NCBI RefSeq assembly: GCF_020073745.1
Contig: NZ_JAIRAU010000043.1
Span: forward strand, 372,001-436,000
DNA from: Nannocystis pusilla
Lineage (GTDB): Bacteria > Myxococcota_A > Polyangia > Nannocystales > Nannocystaceae
Direction of reading: 5' to 3'
DNA: 64,000 nt
Below, in pieces: positions 35,180 through 44,709 of the stretch. The notes below the pieces were generated by a model. That model searched no databases. It saw nothing but the letters and a program-made list of their open reading frames with translations, and was not told the DNA's origin. Numbering within the stretch: the first letter of the stretch is position 1; each line of letters opens with the position of its first letter. The translations under genes were made by a program, and so were the position numbers.

Positions 35180-35794
35180 TCAGTACCAGGCGAAGCGCAG
35201 GCCGACGTAGGGCGTGTGGCGCAGGCCGTCGCCGGGGACGGCGCGGATGTCGTAGAGGAGGGCGACGCCGAGGGCGGCGCTGGCGTTGAGCCAGAACTCG
35301 TAGCCGAGGCCGACCACGCCGCCGGCGCCCATGCGGACGCGGCGGCCGTCGCCCTGGGGGACGCCGCCGATGCCGAGGCCGGTGCGGACGAAGAAGCCGC
35401 GGACGATGAAGACATTGGCCTCGACGTCGCCGCCGAAGAAGATCTTGGGGCCGAAGCGGCTCGACATGTACGTGCCGAGGTGGAGGTTCACGCCGAGGGT
35501 GAGGCGCTTGCCGACGCCGCCGCCGAGGGCCAGCTCGACGCGGCCGGCCGGGATGAAGGCGGTGGCCTCGTTGAAGGTGCGGGCGAACAGCGGGCTGTCG
35601 AAGTAGGTGGCGCCGAAGCCGATGCCGGGCCCGATGTAGAAGCCGCGGCGGTCCTGCGGGCCCTCGATCTCGATGCCGCGGCGGCCGAGCACGCTGGCCT
35701 CGGCGACAGGTGCGAAGCTGCAGATCGCGAGGTAGGCGCCGATGACCGTGAGGAGAGAGTGCAGGGCGCGGAGACGAAGGCGACGACGCATCAT
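35180..35794 (-). CDS. Outer-membrane beta-barrel-like protein
   Basis: 204 aa. Two tandem ATGs occur; the outer one (35794) has GAGGTG about 6 bp upstream. The signal peptide (about residues 1-32) ends A-E-A-S. The mature part has alternating strands with aromatic girdle residues (Y-I-G-P-G-I-G-F-G-A-T-Y, Y-V-G-L-R-F-A-W-Y) and ends in an aromatic residue, as in small porin-like barrels. It is the last gene of the LpoB/COG3014 run, 57 bp after COG3014. Exact function unknown. Confidence 0.75.
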   Translation of the reverse strand: MMRRRLRLRALHSLLTVIGAYLAICSFAPVAEASVLGRRGIEIEGPQDRRGFYIGPGIGFGATYFDSPLFARTFNEATAFIPAGRVELALGGGVGKRLTLGVNLHLGTYMSSRFGPKIFFGGDVEANVFIVRGFFVRTGLGIGGVPQGDGRRVRMGAGGVVGLGYEFWLNASAALGVALLYDIRAVPGDGLRHTPYVGLRFAWY

Positions 35795-35851
35795 GGGGCA
35801 CCTCGAGGGATGAAAGGCGACGGTCAAGGACGAGAGAAGCGTAGGGCAGCG

Positions 35852-37234
35852 TCAGCGCAGGGTGGTGACGTCGAGCACAACATAGCCGCCGGCCCGGAGG
35901 TCGACGTCGTACTTGCGGGTCTCGCTGCCGCCCGGGCCGCTGGCGGCGACGGTGACGGCGTGGGGGCCGGGCTGGACAGGGACGCGCGCGACCAGGACGA
36001 GCGCGGGCAAGAGGGTCCAGGAGCGCGTGTCCGGCCGGTCGGCCGCGAGCAGGGCGCCCTCGGCCGCGAGCGCGGCGAACAGGCCGATGATCGCGCCGCC
36101 CTTCTCCGAGCTGTTGCCGGCAGCGCGCGCGGCCTCGGCCACGGCCGCGCGGACGATGAGGCGCGAGATCGCGGCGCCGATGATCTTCGGCTTCATCCGC
36201 TCGTACTCGGCGATGACCTCGGTCTGGATGTCGCTGGCGATCTCGAGCTGGACCGGCTGGCCGTCGACGCGCACCTCGGCGGTCTGAAACGCGGAGTTCG
36301 ACGGCACCAGCTCGGGGTAGACGACCATCTTCAGCGCGCTGCGCTCGAGCACGCGGCTGTCGCCGGTGATGTAGGCGTGGGCCAGGCCGATGGCGGCGCC
36401 GATCGGCATGTGCCGCGGCTCCTTGAGCGGGACGCGGCCGACGCTGACGACCACGAGGAGCTCGGTCGGCGCCGGGGTTGCCTCGTAGGACATGCCCCCG
36501 AGGACAGCATCGATGTGCGGCGTGCGGTAGCCGCCGAGCGCCGACAGCCGCTGGACCGGGCCGACGAGGCTGGCGAACGGGCGCGCCTGCAGGGCCTCGT
36601 CGTAGTAGCGGAGGGCGCTGTCGTGCTCGCCGAGGCGCTCGAACACGAAGCCGGCCAGCCAGCTGCCGAACGCGCCGTGCGGGTGGACGACGTCGCCCGC
36701 GCCCTCGGGCCGGTCCTGCCGGTCGTAGCTGGTGAGGTACTCGTGCATCACGGTGAAGCGCTTGGCCTCGACGCGCGCGCCCGAGAGGTCGCCCTGCAGG
36801 AGGTAGTTGAGGAGGTTGTAGGCGTTGAGGACCAGCTTCTCCGAGGGCGGCGCCTTGTACTTGGTGGCGCTGTCGGAGAACACGTACTTGCCGAGCTGGC
36901 CGGCGCCGTCGCGGGCGATGTCGAGGAGCTCGAGCTGCTTCTCGGCGACCGAGAGGTCGCGGGCGCTGAGCTTGTAGGCGCCGCCGGCGTGGAGGATCAT
37001 GCCGCGCTCGAGCAGCGCCAGCGCGGTGTCCTTCTTCCACTTGGTCGGCATGTCCGCGCTGGTGCGGGTGCCGAGCAGCTTGTTGACCTGCTTCTCGGCC
37101 CCGCGCAGGTCGCCGACCTGCGCCGAGGCCCGCGCCTCGCGGGTGCGGTCCGAGTAGGTCGCGCAACCTGTCCCGAGGGCCAGGCAGAGCGAGAGCGCGA
37201 GGCCGGCTCTCGGGCGCGCGGACACGGGTGGCAT
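35852..37234 (-). CDS. COG3014-like lipoprotein
   Basis: 460 aa. The signal peptide ends in lipobox L-G-T-G-C. TPR-like helices fill the first half (M-I-L-H-A-G-G-A-Y-K-L-S-A-R-D-L), and the second half has V-V-V-S-V-G-R-V-P-L-K-E-P and Y-P-E-L-V-P-S-N, features I associate with COG3014 proteins that sit next to LpoB in gamma-proteobacteria. It starts 7 bp after the LpoB-like gene, so the two are an operon, probably acting on peptidoglycan synthesis at the outer membrane (inferred). Two CATG-family units lie in the coding sequence (36491 and 37167). Confidence 0.75.
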   Translation of the reverse strand: MPPVSARPRAGLALSLCLALGTGCATYSDRTREARASAQVGDLRGAEKQVNKLLGTRTSADMPTKWKKDTALALLERGMILHAGGAYKLSARDLSVAEKQLELLDIARDGAGQLGKYVFSDSATKYKAPPSEKLVLNAYNLLNYLLQGDLSGARVEAKRFTVMHEYLTSYDRQDRPEGAGDVVHPHGAFGSWLAGFVFERLGEHDSALRYYDEALQARPFASLVGPVQRLSALGGYRTPHIDAVLGGMSYEATPAPTELLVVVSVGRVPLKEPRHMPIGAAIGLAHAYITGDSRVLERSALKMVVYPELVPSNSAFQTAEVRVDGQPVQLEIASDIQTEVIAEYERMKPKIIGAAISRLIVRAAVAEAARAAGNSSEKGGAIIGLFAALAAEGALLAADRPDTRSWTLLPALVLVARVPVQPGPHAVTVAASGPGGSETRKYDVDLRAGGYVVLDVTTLR

Positions 37235-37241
37235 GGCGCCT

Positions 37242-37865
37242 CTAGCGGACGATCGCCTTGCTGCGCTCGGCCTTGTACTGGAAGCGCACCAGACTGGTCT
37301 CGACCTCGATCACCTGGATGAACAGCGTGTACTGGACCCGCCGCTCCTTGTTGAAGAACTCGTCGACGCTGCCGACCTTGCCGGTGACGAAGTACTTGGC
37401 GCCGATCTGGCGCGAGATCTCGGCGGCGAAGTTGGGGTCGTAGACCGAGCGGTTCTGCTGCACCGCGGCCTCGCTGGCCATCTCGGCCTGGCGCTCGCGG
37501 CTGACGACCTGGACCACCCCGCTGTTGACAAGCTCGGTCTCGAGGTCGCCGAGCAGGGTGTTGAGCTGGTCGTCGATGTGCTCGGAGGTCTCGTTCTTGA
37601 ACGGCCAGATCGCCACCACCACCGGGGCGGGGAAGCTGCTGACCTGGGCCCAGAACGGCGAGGCGTGCAGCTTCTCGAGCGAGACCTGCAGCAGATCCTG
37701 CAGGTCCTTGCGATCGAGCGTGGTGCTCATCGCGCCCTGGTCGAGGTTGGGGTTCTCGGTGCCGGGCCCGCCGCGCACCGCCTTCGGCTTGCAGCCGAGG
37801 TTGGCGCCGAGGCCGGTGGTGAGCGCGACGCCTAGGGCGATGAGCTGGAGTGGACGTACAGGCAT
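37242..37865 (-). CDS. LpoB-like penicillin-binding-protein activator lipoprotein
   Basis: 207 aa. Lipobox N-L-G-C at residue 25, a short Asn/Pro linker, then the LpoB/YcfM domain with V-A-I-W-P-F-K-N-E-T-S-E-H-I-D, V-Q-V-V-S-R-E-R and A-K-Y-F-V-T-G-K-V. In E. coli LpoB stimulates PBP1B from the outer membrane; here the partner is not in the window. It heads a three-gene run with COG3014 and the barrel protein. The linker is shorter than in E. coli LpoB. Confidence 0.82.
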   Translation of the reverse strand: MPVRPLQLIALGVALTTGLGANLGCKPKAVRGGPGTENPNLDQGAMSTTLDRKDLQDLLQVSLEKLHASPFWAQVSSFPAPVVVAIWPFKNETSEHIDDQLNTLLGDLETELVNSGVVQVVSRERQAEMASEAAVQQNRSVYDPNFAAEISRQIGAKYFVTGKVGSVDEFFNKERRVQYTLFIQVIEVETSLVRFQYKAERSKAIVR

Positions 37866-37997
37866 GGCGAGTGGGCTGAGGGGGACGGGAGCGCAGGGGT
37901 TCAGACCCGCGGCGCCGCGGAGACATTCAGGAGGGCCGGGGTGACGTGCGTGCGGGACAGTGAGCCGGAGCGCAAGGCATGAGCGGCGCCCCGATGC

Positions 37998-38309
37998 TCA
38001 GAAGATTAAGAGGACCGTGGGGAGGCTGTACAGGCGAGCGTACACCTCCTCGACGTCCTCGACGCGCTCGGCCTGGAGGGTGAGCGTCAGGCAGACGCGG
38101 TCGCCGGAGCGGGTGCCTCGTTCGCTCACGACCACCCGCGCGGCGCCGACCACGGCGTGCGCGAGGTCGACCGCGGCGGCCCGAAACGCCTCGTCGGCGG
38201 GGCCGAAGGCCTTGATCGTGTACTCCCCGGGGAAGCTGTGGGCGGCGAGGATCGCCTCGCGCGCGGGAGCCCGACGCGACTCCTCGGGCCTGTGGGTAGA
38301 TCCGGACAT
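37998..38309 (-). CDS. DUF493 (YbeD-like) family protein
   Basis: 103 aa from ATG 38309. The whole-length pattern matches DUF493: F-P-G-E-Y-T-I-K-A-F-G near the start, a central S-E-R-G-T-R-S-G-D-R-V-C-L-T-L-T-L-Q-A, and E-V-Y-A-R-L-Y-S-L-P-T-V-L-L at the end. These are small ACT-like soluble proteins of unclear function. It lies 37 bp downstream of the sigma/anti-sigma fusion on the same strand, so probably in its operon. Confidence 0.85.
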   Translation of the reverse strand: MSGSTHRPEESRRAPAREAILAAHSFPGEYTIKAFGPADEAFRAAAVDLAHAVVGAARVVVSERGTRSGDRVCLTLTLQAERVEDVEEVYARLYSLPTVLLIF

Positions 38310-38346
38310 GGGGCCGTGGTTAGCACGCCACGGCCCGCGGAGCACC

Positions 38347-39597
38347 TCATTGGTTCAGGACGGCGAGGATCAGCTCGGGCCCGCCGGGTTCGGCGACGCC
38401 CAGCGTGGTGCCCGAGGGCCACGGCACCAGATCGCCGGGCCGGGCCGCGCCGGCCTCCTCCTGACTCAGCCCGCCCTGGAGCACCAGCACCCGCGCCTCG
38501 CTGTGCGGATAGCGAGACGGGATCACGGCGCCCGGCGCGACGCGCACGATCAGCCGCCGCGGCCACGAGGCGCGCTGCACCACCGTGACGTCGCCGGCGT
38601 CGACCGTGCCTGACTCTTCGGACATGCTCTCAGGGACACGGACTTCGGAGCCGCTCTCGAGGGGCAGGATCCGCAGGCCGGCGTCGTCGCGCCAGCCGCG
38701 GGGGGCGTCGACGCGGGCGAGGATCTCGCGGGCGTCGTGGTGCGGCAGGCGCAGCAAGTTGGCGAGGTCGTCCGCGAACGGGCTGAGGCGCTCGGGGCCG
38801 GCGATCGCGGCGACCAGGCGCGCGCGCGTCTGCGGCAGCAGGGCCGCCGGGAAGGTGTAGAGCGCGAGGCCGTGGACGTTGTCGCGCAGCGCCGCGACCT
38901 CGCTGGCCTGCAGCTCGCCGATCGCCTCGCCGAGGTCGAAGCGGGCCCGGTCCTCGGGCGACAGCTCGTCGAGCAAGTAGGCGGCGGCCAGGCGATCGTG
39001 CGGCCGCGGGACGTCGGTCGGCGGCGGGCTGCCGGCCAGCGCGGCCGACAACCGCCGCAGGCCGTCGGCGACCTGGCCGCGCACGACCTCGGGGCTGGTG
39101 CGGGCCCGGTCGGCGATCTCGCCGGCGCTGAGGCCCTCGAAGTAGGCCAGCTGCAGGGCGCTGCGCGGCTCGTCGTCGAGGTCGAGCATGGCGCTCTGCA
39201 CGGCCTGCCGCAGCGGCCCGACGTCGGGCGCCTCGGTCCTGTCGTCGAGGGTGGTGATCTGGGTGTCGTGCACGGCGGCCATGCGCGCGGCCCGGTGCTC
39301 CGGGAGGGACCGCAGCGCCGCGGCCCGGGCGCCGATCGTCCACCACACGCGGACGCTGAAGTGACGCGGGTCGAATTGCTTGGCGTTGCGCCAGCCCTCG
39401 AGCAGGACGCCGTAGACGGCGCCCTCGGCGGCGACGCGGTCGCCGAGGATGCGCAAGGTGGCGCCGAGCAGGGCCGGGGCGTAGCTCTCGCACAGCTCGA
39501 TGAAGGCGACGGCGTCGCCGCGGGCGGCGGCGGCCATTCGCTGCGCGGCCCCGACGTCTCCGGGCACCGCGAAGTTGATCGGGGGGGCGCCTTGCAT
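38347..39597 (-). CDS. Fused ECF-like sigma factor and ChrR-like anti-sigma protein
   Basis: 416 aa. Residues about 15-175 look like a sigma factor: region 2 F-I-E-L-C-E-S-Y-A-P-A-L-L (weakened D/E-D-x-x-Q-E core) and region 4 with L-A-Y-F-E-G-L-S-A-G-E-I-A-D and an HTH ending in R-L-S-A-A. Residues about 185-260 resemble an anti-sigma domain (L-A-A-A-Y-L-L-D-E-L-S-P-E-D-R), and 300-416 a ChrR-type cupin (L-P-L-E-S-G-S-E-V-R-V-P to the end). Normally these are two proteins. The His of H-D-R-L is present but the usual Cys pair of zinc anti-sigmas is not obvious. ATG 39597 is chosen; the frame upstream is shadow. TTGACA lies 15 to 30 bp upstream. Confidence 0.75.
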   Translation of the reverse strand: MQGAPPINFAVPGDVGAAQRMAAAARGDAVAFIELCESYAPALLGATLRILGDRVAAEGAVYGVLLEGWRNAKQFDPRHFSVRVWWTIGARAAALRSLPEHRAARMAAVHDTQITTLDDRTEAPDVGPLRQAVQSAMLDLDDEPRSALQLAYFEGLSAGEIADRARTSPEVVRGQVADGLRRLSAALAGSPPPTDVPRPHDRLAAAYLLDELSPEDRARFDLGEAIGELQASEVAALRDNVHGLALYTFPAALLPQTRARLVAAIAGPERLSPFADDLANLLRLPHHDAREILARVDAPRGWRDDAGLRILPLESGSEVRVPESMSEESGTVDAGDVTVVQRASWPRRLIVRVAPGAVIPSRYPHSEARVLVLQGGLSQEEAGAARPGDLVPWPSGTTLGVAEPGGPELILAVLNQ

Positions 39598-39805
39598 GCG
39601 TTCATCAGGGTTTCGCGGCCGGGTTCGCTTGTCAAGCGCGCGGCCGTGGGGATGTCTCTTGGGGCATGTTCGACGCGGCGGCGAAGACTCCGCTGACGCG
39701 GCGCTCACGGCCCCGGCAGCGACGATCGCGCGGCCGGGCGGGCCCGCGCCAGCGTGGCCGGCGCTGGCGAACTCGTCGGTACCCGGGCATGCTGAACGCC
39801 CCCGT

Positions 39806-40243
39806 ATGCACGACGCGGACGACGATGACGACGAGGGCGAGGCCAGCCCGGCGACGACCGGGCCGGCCGGCGATCCGGCACTCCAGTCGGTGCGCCTCGA
39901 CAAGTGGTTGTGGGCAGCCCGTTGCTTCAAGACCCGCGGCCTGGCGAGCGAGGCCTGCGCGGCCGGTCACGTGAAGGTCGGCGGCGTGACGGCGAAGGCG
40001 GCGCGGTCGCTGCGACGCGGCGAAGAGGTCACGATCAAGACCGGCGACGGGCTGCGGATCCTGGAGGTGCTCGGACTCAGCGAGCGCCGCGGTCCGGCCG
40101 CCGTGGCCCGCACGCTCTACAACGACCGCTCACCGCCGCCCCCGCCCAAGACCGAGGTGCCCGGCATGGTCACGCGCGATCGCGGCCTCGGCCGGCCGAC
40201 CAAACAAGAACGCCGTGACATCCGCCGCCTGCGCGGCTACTGA
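39806..40243 (+). CDS. S4-domain RNA-binding protein (Hsp15-like)
   Basis: 145 aa from ATG 39806. An acidic N-terminal tail (D-A-D-D-D-D-D-E-G-E) precedes an S4 domain: V-R-L-D-K-W-L-W-A-A-R-C-F-K-T-R, G-H-V-K-V-G-G, and R-R-G-E-E-V-T-I-K. The C-terminal tail is basic (P-T-K-Q-E-R-R-D-I-R-R-L) and fits HslR/Hsp15 proteins, which bind 50S subunits carrying peptidyl-tRNA after heat shock. The acidic lead is an addition. It is divergent from the sigma/anti-sigma gene. Confidence 0.88.
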   Translation: MHDADDDDDEGEASPATTGPAGDPALQSVRLDKWLWAARCFKTRGLASEACAAGHVKVGGVTAKAARSLRRGEEVTIKTGDGLRILEVLGLSERRGPAAVARTLYNDRSPPPPPKTEVPGMVTRDRGLGRPTKQERRDIRRLRGY

Positions 40244-40606
40244 ACCACGACGGCATGAGGTCGTCGCCCGATCGCTGGCGAGCATGTGCTCCTGAGTCGA
40301 GGACCGGAGCGATCGACGAGGTTCGGCGAAGTGAATTCGAGTCGGTCGATCGGGCCGATCGACCTGACGAGCATGGGCGCGTGACCTCGGTCCAGAGCAC
40401 GGGACCGATCGGCACGGCGGTGAGCACGGATTGCGTGACTTCGGTGAGCGTGGGTCGCGTGACCGGAGGATCCGCGCCGGCATGAACCTCGTGATCGGAG
40501 CCGAGCGACTGCAACCTCTCCTGCGGCCGTCGGACCGATCTGCATGGAGGACGGGGAGCCGCGCGAGAACGCCGTGACGCTGCGACGCGAACGTCGTGAG
40601 GCTCGG
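40244..40606. other. Convergent gap with a 21-bp palindrome
   Basis: 363 bp with no supported gene. A perfect inverted repeat at 40344-40364 has 10-bp arms GGTCGATCGG and CCGATCGACC around one base. Two short direct repeats GCGTGACYTCGGT start near 40379 and 40434. No CATG array is present, unlike most long convergent gaps here. Possible terminator or protein site; unproven. Confidence 0.55.
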
Positions 40607-41125
40607 CTATGGCGACGTCGGGTCGAGCGGCCAGAAGCGTTGCGCCCGCACGACCGCGAGGTACGGCTCGTCGCGCAGCGGCGAAGTCGGGCGTGCCCCG
40701 AGCCGGCGGCCGATCACGCAGACGCGGGCGCCGGGGCGCACCAGGGCCCGCTCGGTGCGGAGGCCGACGCCGTGGCGGACGAGCAGGTCGCGATGGAGGG
40801 CGGCGAGGTCGGTCCCGCGGTCGACGCAGACGAGGACGCGATGCGGGCCGTCGACGACGAGGAAGTCGACGGCCTGCTGGCGCGCGACGTGGAAGGTCCG
40901 CGAGGTGACGCCGAGCGCGCCCGCGACGCCGACGACGCTGTGCGGCGGGGCGGCCCGGTAGTCGATGGCGACCGCGGAATCGCCGCTGACCGGATCGTGG
41001 ATGGCCTCGAGCGGCTCGACGGCGCCGCTGAACGTGACGAGCTCGTCACGCGCGGCCGCGAGGATGTCGGGCAGGCGCTCGAGACGACGCGGCCGCGGGG
41101 GCCAGAGGTGCTGCCACAGGCTCAC
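40607..41125 (-). CDS. GIDE-like domain protein, weak call
   Basis: 172 aa starting with GTG at 41125 (no clear ribosome site). The pattern V-T-F-S-G-A-V, D-P-V-S-G-D-S-A-V-A-I-D-Y-R, F-L-V-V-D and L-V-R-P-G-A-R-V-C-V-I-G-R is like the GIDE domain of MUL1-type proteins, which in bacteria occur without the RING domain. No membrane segments are seen, whereas most GIDE proteins have two. An alternative is an orphan soluble protein. Confidence 0.55.
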   Translation of the reverse strand: MSLWQHLWPPRPRRLERLPDILAAARDELVTFSGAVEPLEAIHDPVSGDSAVAIDYRAAPPHSVVGVAGALGVTSRTFHVARQQAVDFLVVDGPHRVLVCVDRGTDLAALHRDLLVRHGVGLRTERALVRPGARVCVIGRRLGARPTSPLRDEPYLAVVRAQRFWPLDPTSP

Positions 41126-41313
41126 GAGAGGACGGTAGAGTAGCGCGGGCGGCCTGCCGGGAAACCCGCAGTGGCGGGTAAAACTCGGCCGGGGGGCCGC
41201 GGGCGGGTCCAGACGGCCCGGCCGGTGCAGAAATTCCGCCGGGGTGGCGGGGGCGAGGTGCTATGCTCCGCCGGCCCGTTTGCCGGGTTTCTTGAACTAA
41301 GAGGAGATCGACG

Positions 41314-42678
41314 ATGAGGCGGTTCGCCAGCGAAGGCCGCTCTCGGCGGGTGCGACCCACCGGGGCCGGAAGGACGTGGATGTTCGTGCTCGCCGTACCG
41401 GCGCTGGTGGCGGCGTGCGGCGACGACGACGCCGCAGGCGGTGGCGGTTCCCAGAGCGCGGGGTCGCAGACCACCGAGCCGCCGGGGACGACGACCGATC
41501 TGACGCCGACGTCGACGTCGACCGACGTGCCGACGACGACGGTCGAGCCGTCGACGGACAGCACCCCGACCGACGCGACCGCGACGACGACCGACGATCC
41601 GCCGGGGCCGCTGCAGGTCGACTGCGGGGCGCTGCCGAAGGGCGCGCAGGGGGCCGAGTACGAGCACCAGCCGACCGCCTCGGGCGGCGTCCCGAGCTAC
41701 ACGTGGTCAGCCACCGGCCTGCCCGACGGCCTCGTGATGAGCCCGACCAACGGCGCGATCTCCGGCGTGCCGACCACCCCGGGCGAGTACGACGTCGAGA
41801 TCACCGTCACCGACGTCAAGGACAACGTGGCGATGGCGACCTGCCCGGCGCTGACGATCGGCGACATGCTCAAGGTCGACTACGACGCGCTCGCGGCCGA
41901 CGGCCCGTGCATCGTCGAGGGCGGCAAGACGATCCTCGACTACATCACCGGCGGCGACGGCTCGCCGATCACCTGCTCCACGCCGGCCGACTCGGGCGAC
42001 GGCAAGGTGCCGATGGGGCTCGGCGTCGACGACACGAGCTGCGCGATCACGGGGACGATCGGCGAGTCGCGCTACGGCGGGTGGGGCTGGATCGTCGCGG
42101 CCGAGCAGTCGGGCGTCCGCGTGTACGCGCCCTACTGCGCCCGGCAGACGCAGCAGGCCCCGAAGGCGTACTCGATCGTCGGCGACCACAGCGGGCAGCT
42201 GGACAACGCGCTCGAGCCGATGGTCATCGAGTTCGACCCCGACCAGCCGCTGCGCCTCGGCGGCGACGCCGACCCGTACTTCGAGGTGAAGAAGGGCAGC
42301 TGCGGCGACTCGTGCTTCTTCGGCTTCGTGTACCGCGTGACGATGTCGCCGCTCGGCACCGGCGACTGCAAGGCCGACGACGACGGCTGCTTCGGGCTGT
42401 GCCCGCTGGCCGCCGACGCCAACGAGCCCGACGGCGACAAGATGATCCAGTGCTCGCTCCTGCCCCTCATGGGCGCGCCGAAGATCGGGTTTTCACACGA
42501 GATGTGGGCAAAGGGAGAAGTCCCCCCGGCGGAGTTCAAGACCCGCCCGTTCGTGGCCCAGTGGAGCATCGACTACTGCCTGTCGGACGAGCAGTCCGAC
42601 TGTCAGGGCAAGGACGCCATCCTGGCCAACGGCGACAACACGAGCTTCGAGTTCCCCGTGATCTTCCGGCCTCAGTGA
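41314..42678 (+). CDS. Lipoprotein with Ig-like domain
   Basis: 454 aa. GAGGAG precedes ATG 41314. The signal peptide ends in lipobox L-V-A-A-C at about residue 35 (a long n-region). A Thr/Asp/Pro-rich linker follows, then a putative-Ig (He_PIG) domain (about 105-185: Y-E-H-Q-P-T-A-S-G-G-V-P-S-Y-T-W, L-P-D-G-L, G-x-I-S-G-V-P). A Cys-rich C-terminal half (about 15 Cys) ends in I-F-R-P-Q. The kinase starts 26 bp later on the same strand, so the pair is probably co-transcribed. Confidence 0.85.
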   Translation: MRRFASEGRSRRVRPTGAGRTWMFVLAVPALVAACGDDDAAGGGGSQSAGSQTTEPPGTTTDLTPTSTSTDVPTTTVEPSTDSTPTDATATTTDDPPGPLQVDCGALPKGAQGAEYEHQPTASGGVPSYTWSATGLPDGLVMSPTNGAISGVPTTPGEYDVEITVTDVKDNVAMATCPALTIGDMLKVDYDALAADGPCIVEGGKTILDYITGGDGSPITCSTPADSGDGKVPMGLGVDDTSCAITGTIGESRYGGWGWIVAAEQSGVRVYAPYCARQTQQAPKAYSIVGDHSGQLDNALEPMVIEFDPDQPLRLGGDADPYFEVKKGSCGDSCFFGFVYRVTMSPLGTGDCKADDDGCFGLCPLAADANEPDGDKMIQCSLLPLMGAPKIGFSHEMWAKGEVPPAEFKTRPFVAQWSIDYCLSDEQSDCQGKDAILANGDNTSFEFPVIFRPQ

Positions 42679-42704
42679 GGCATCATGGGCCCCAGGCCCC
42701 CCCG

Positions 42705-44147
<1,443 letters not shown>

Positions 44148-44194
44148 TCGCGTCGCTCGCAATCACGGTCGCAGAAAAATCGTCGCGCCGGCGC

Positions 44195-44223
44195 TTGACG
44201 CGATCGGGGACCCAATGTATAGA
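44195..44223 (+). promoter_or_regulatory. Sigma70-like promoter upstream of the RtcB operon
   Basis: TTGACG (44195-44200), exact 17-bp spacer, TATAGA (44218-44223). This is the best housekeeping-type promoter match I found in the window. It points towards the RNA-repair operon; the first start codon is 487 bp further. There is no sigma54-type -24/-12 box near, unlike the RtcR-controlled rtcBA of E. coli. Confidence 0.6.
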
Positions 44224-44458
44224 GTGCCCCATCGCCTCTCACCAGGCGGTTCGTGTCATGTCGCGCCTCTGAGCCACAGCTCCGCTCGAACGCAGGCCCG
44301 CTCGCCGCGTCCGCTCACGCCCTCGGGGTGGTGAGTCGCCGTCGTCCCTCCGACGACGCGACACCACGCGCCCGCAGGGCCGCAGCAGGACGCCGCTCAC
44401 GCGGTCCAGGCGGCCGAATTCGGCCGTTCTGGCCCCCGTGAGCGCCGGCGACGCGCGC

Positions 44459-44521
44459 GGCCGCGGGCGCGCTGCAGCCCGCGACGTCTCCGCACGTCGC
44501 GCGCCCGCAGCGCCCGCGGCC
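44459..44521 (+). ncRNA. Predicted long hairpin in the operon leader
   Basis: Outer arms GGCCGCGGGCGC (44459-44470) and GCGCCCGCGGCC (44510-44521) are perfect complements. Inside, GCGACGT (44481-44487) and ACGTCGC (44494-44500) form a second perfect stem around the loop CTCCGC. Both are almost pure G/C, so a chance match is possible in this base composition, but two nested perfect stems in 63 nt are notable. Whether it is a stand-alone RNA is not known. Confidence 0.35.
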
Positions 44522-44709
44522 CGGCCTGACGCGGCGGCGGACGGCCACCATTGGTTCATTCGTCGCGTCGCGGCGAATGGGGGCAGCGTCGCCGCGCCTG
44601 CCCCGGGCATTGTCGTGTGTCGAGAATACCACCATGGGCAATTCGAACTGCTGTGATTCACGTGAGACCGACCTCCTGGCCCGCGCGGGCGGAGAGGCGA
44701 GGTGACGAT

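Larger units (their letters stand above)
44148..44709. other. Long structured leader of the RNA-repair operon
   Basis: 562 bp without a supported gene. It contains a strong promoter (see 44195-44223), a perfect 16-bp palindrome CGGCCGAATTCGGCCG (44411-44426), and a nested hairpin at 44459-44521: outer arms of 12 bp, inner stem GCGACGT/ACGTCGC. If the promoter drives the operon at 44710, the leader is about 480 nt long. It could regulate translation, be a separate small RNA, or be an RNA substrate. This is inference from structure alone. Confidence 0.5.

Noticed and set aside
44253..44441. 62-codon frame in the RtcB-operon leader
   Set aside because: Arg/Ala/Pro-rich with no ribosome site; the hairpins there suggest structured RNA rather than coding.
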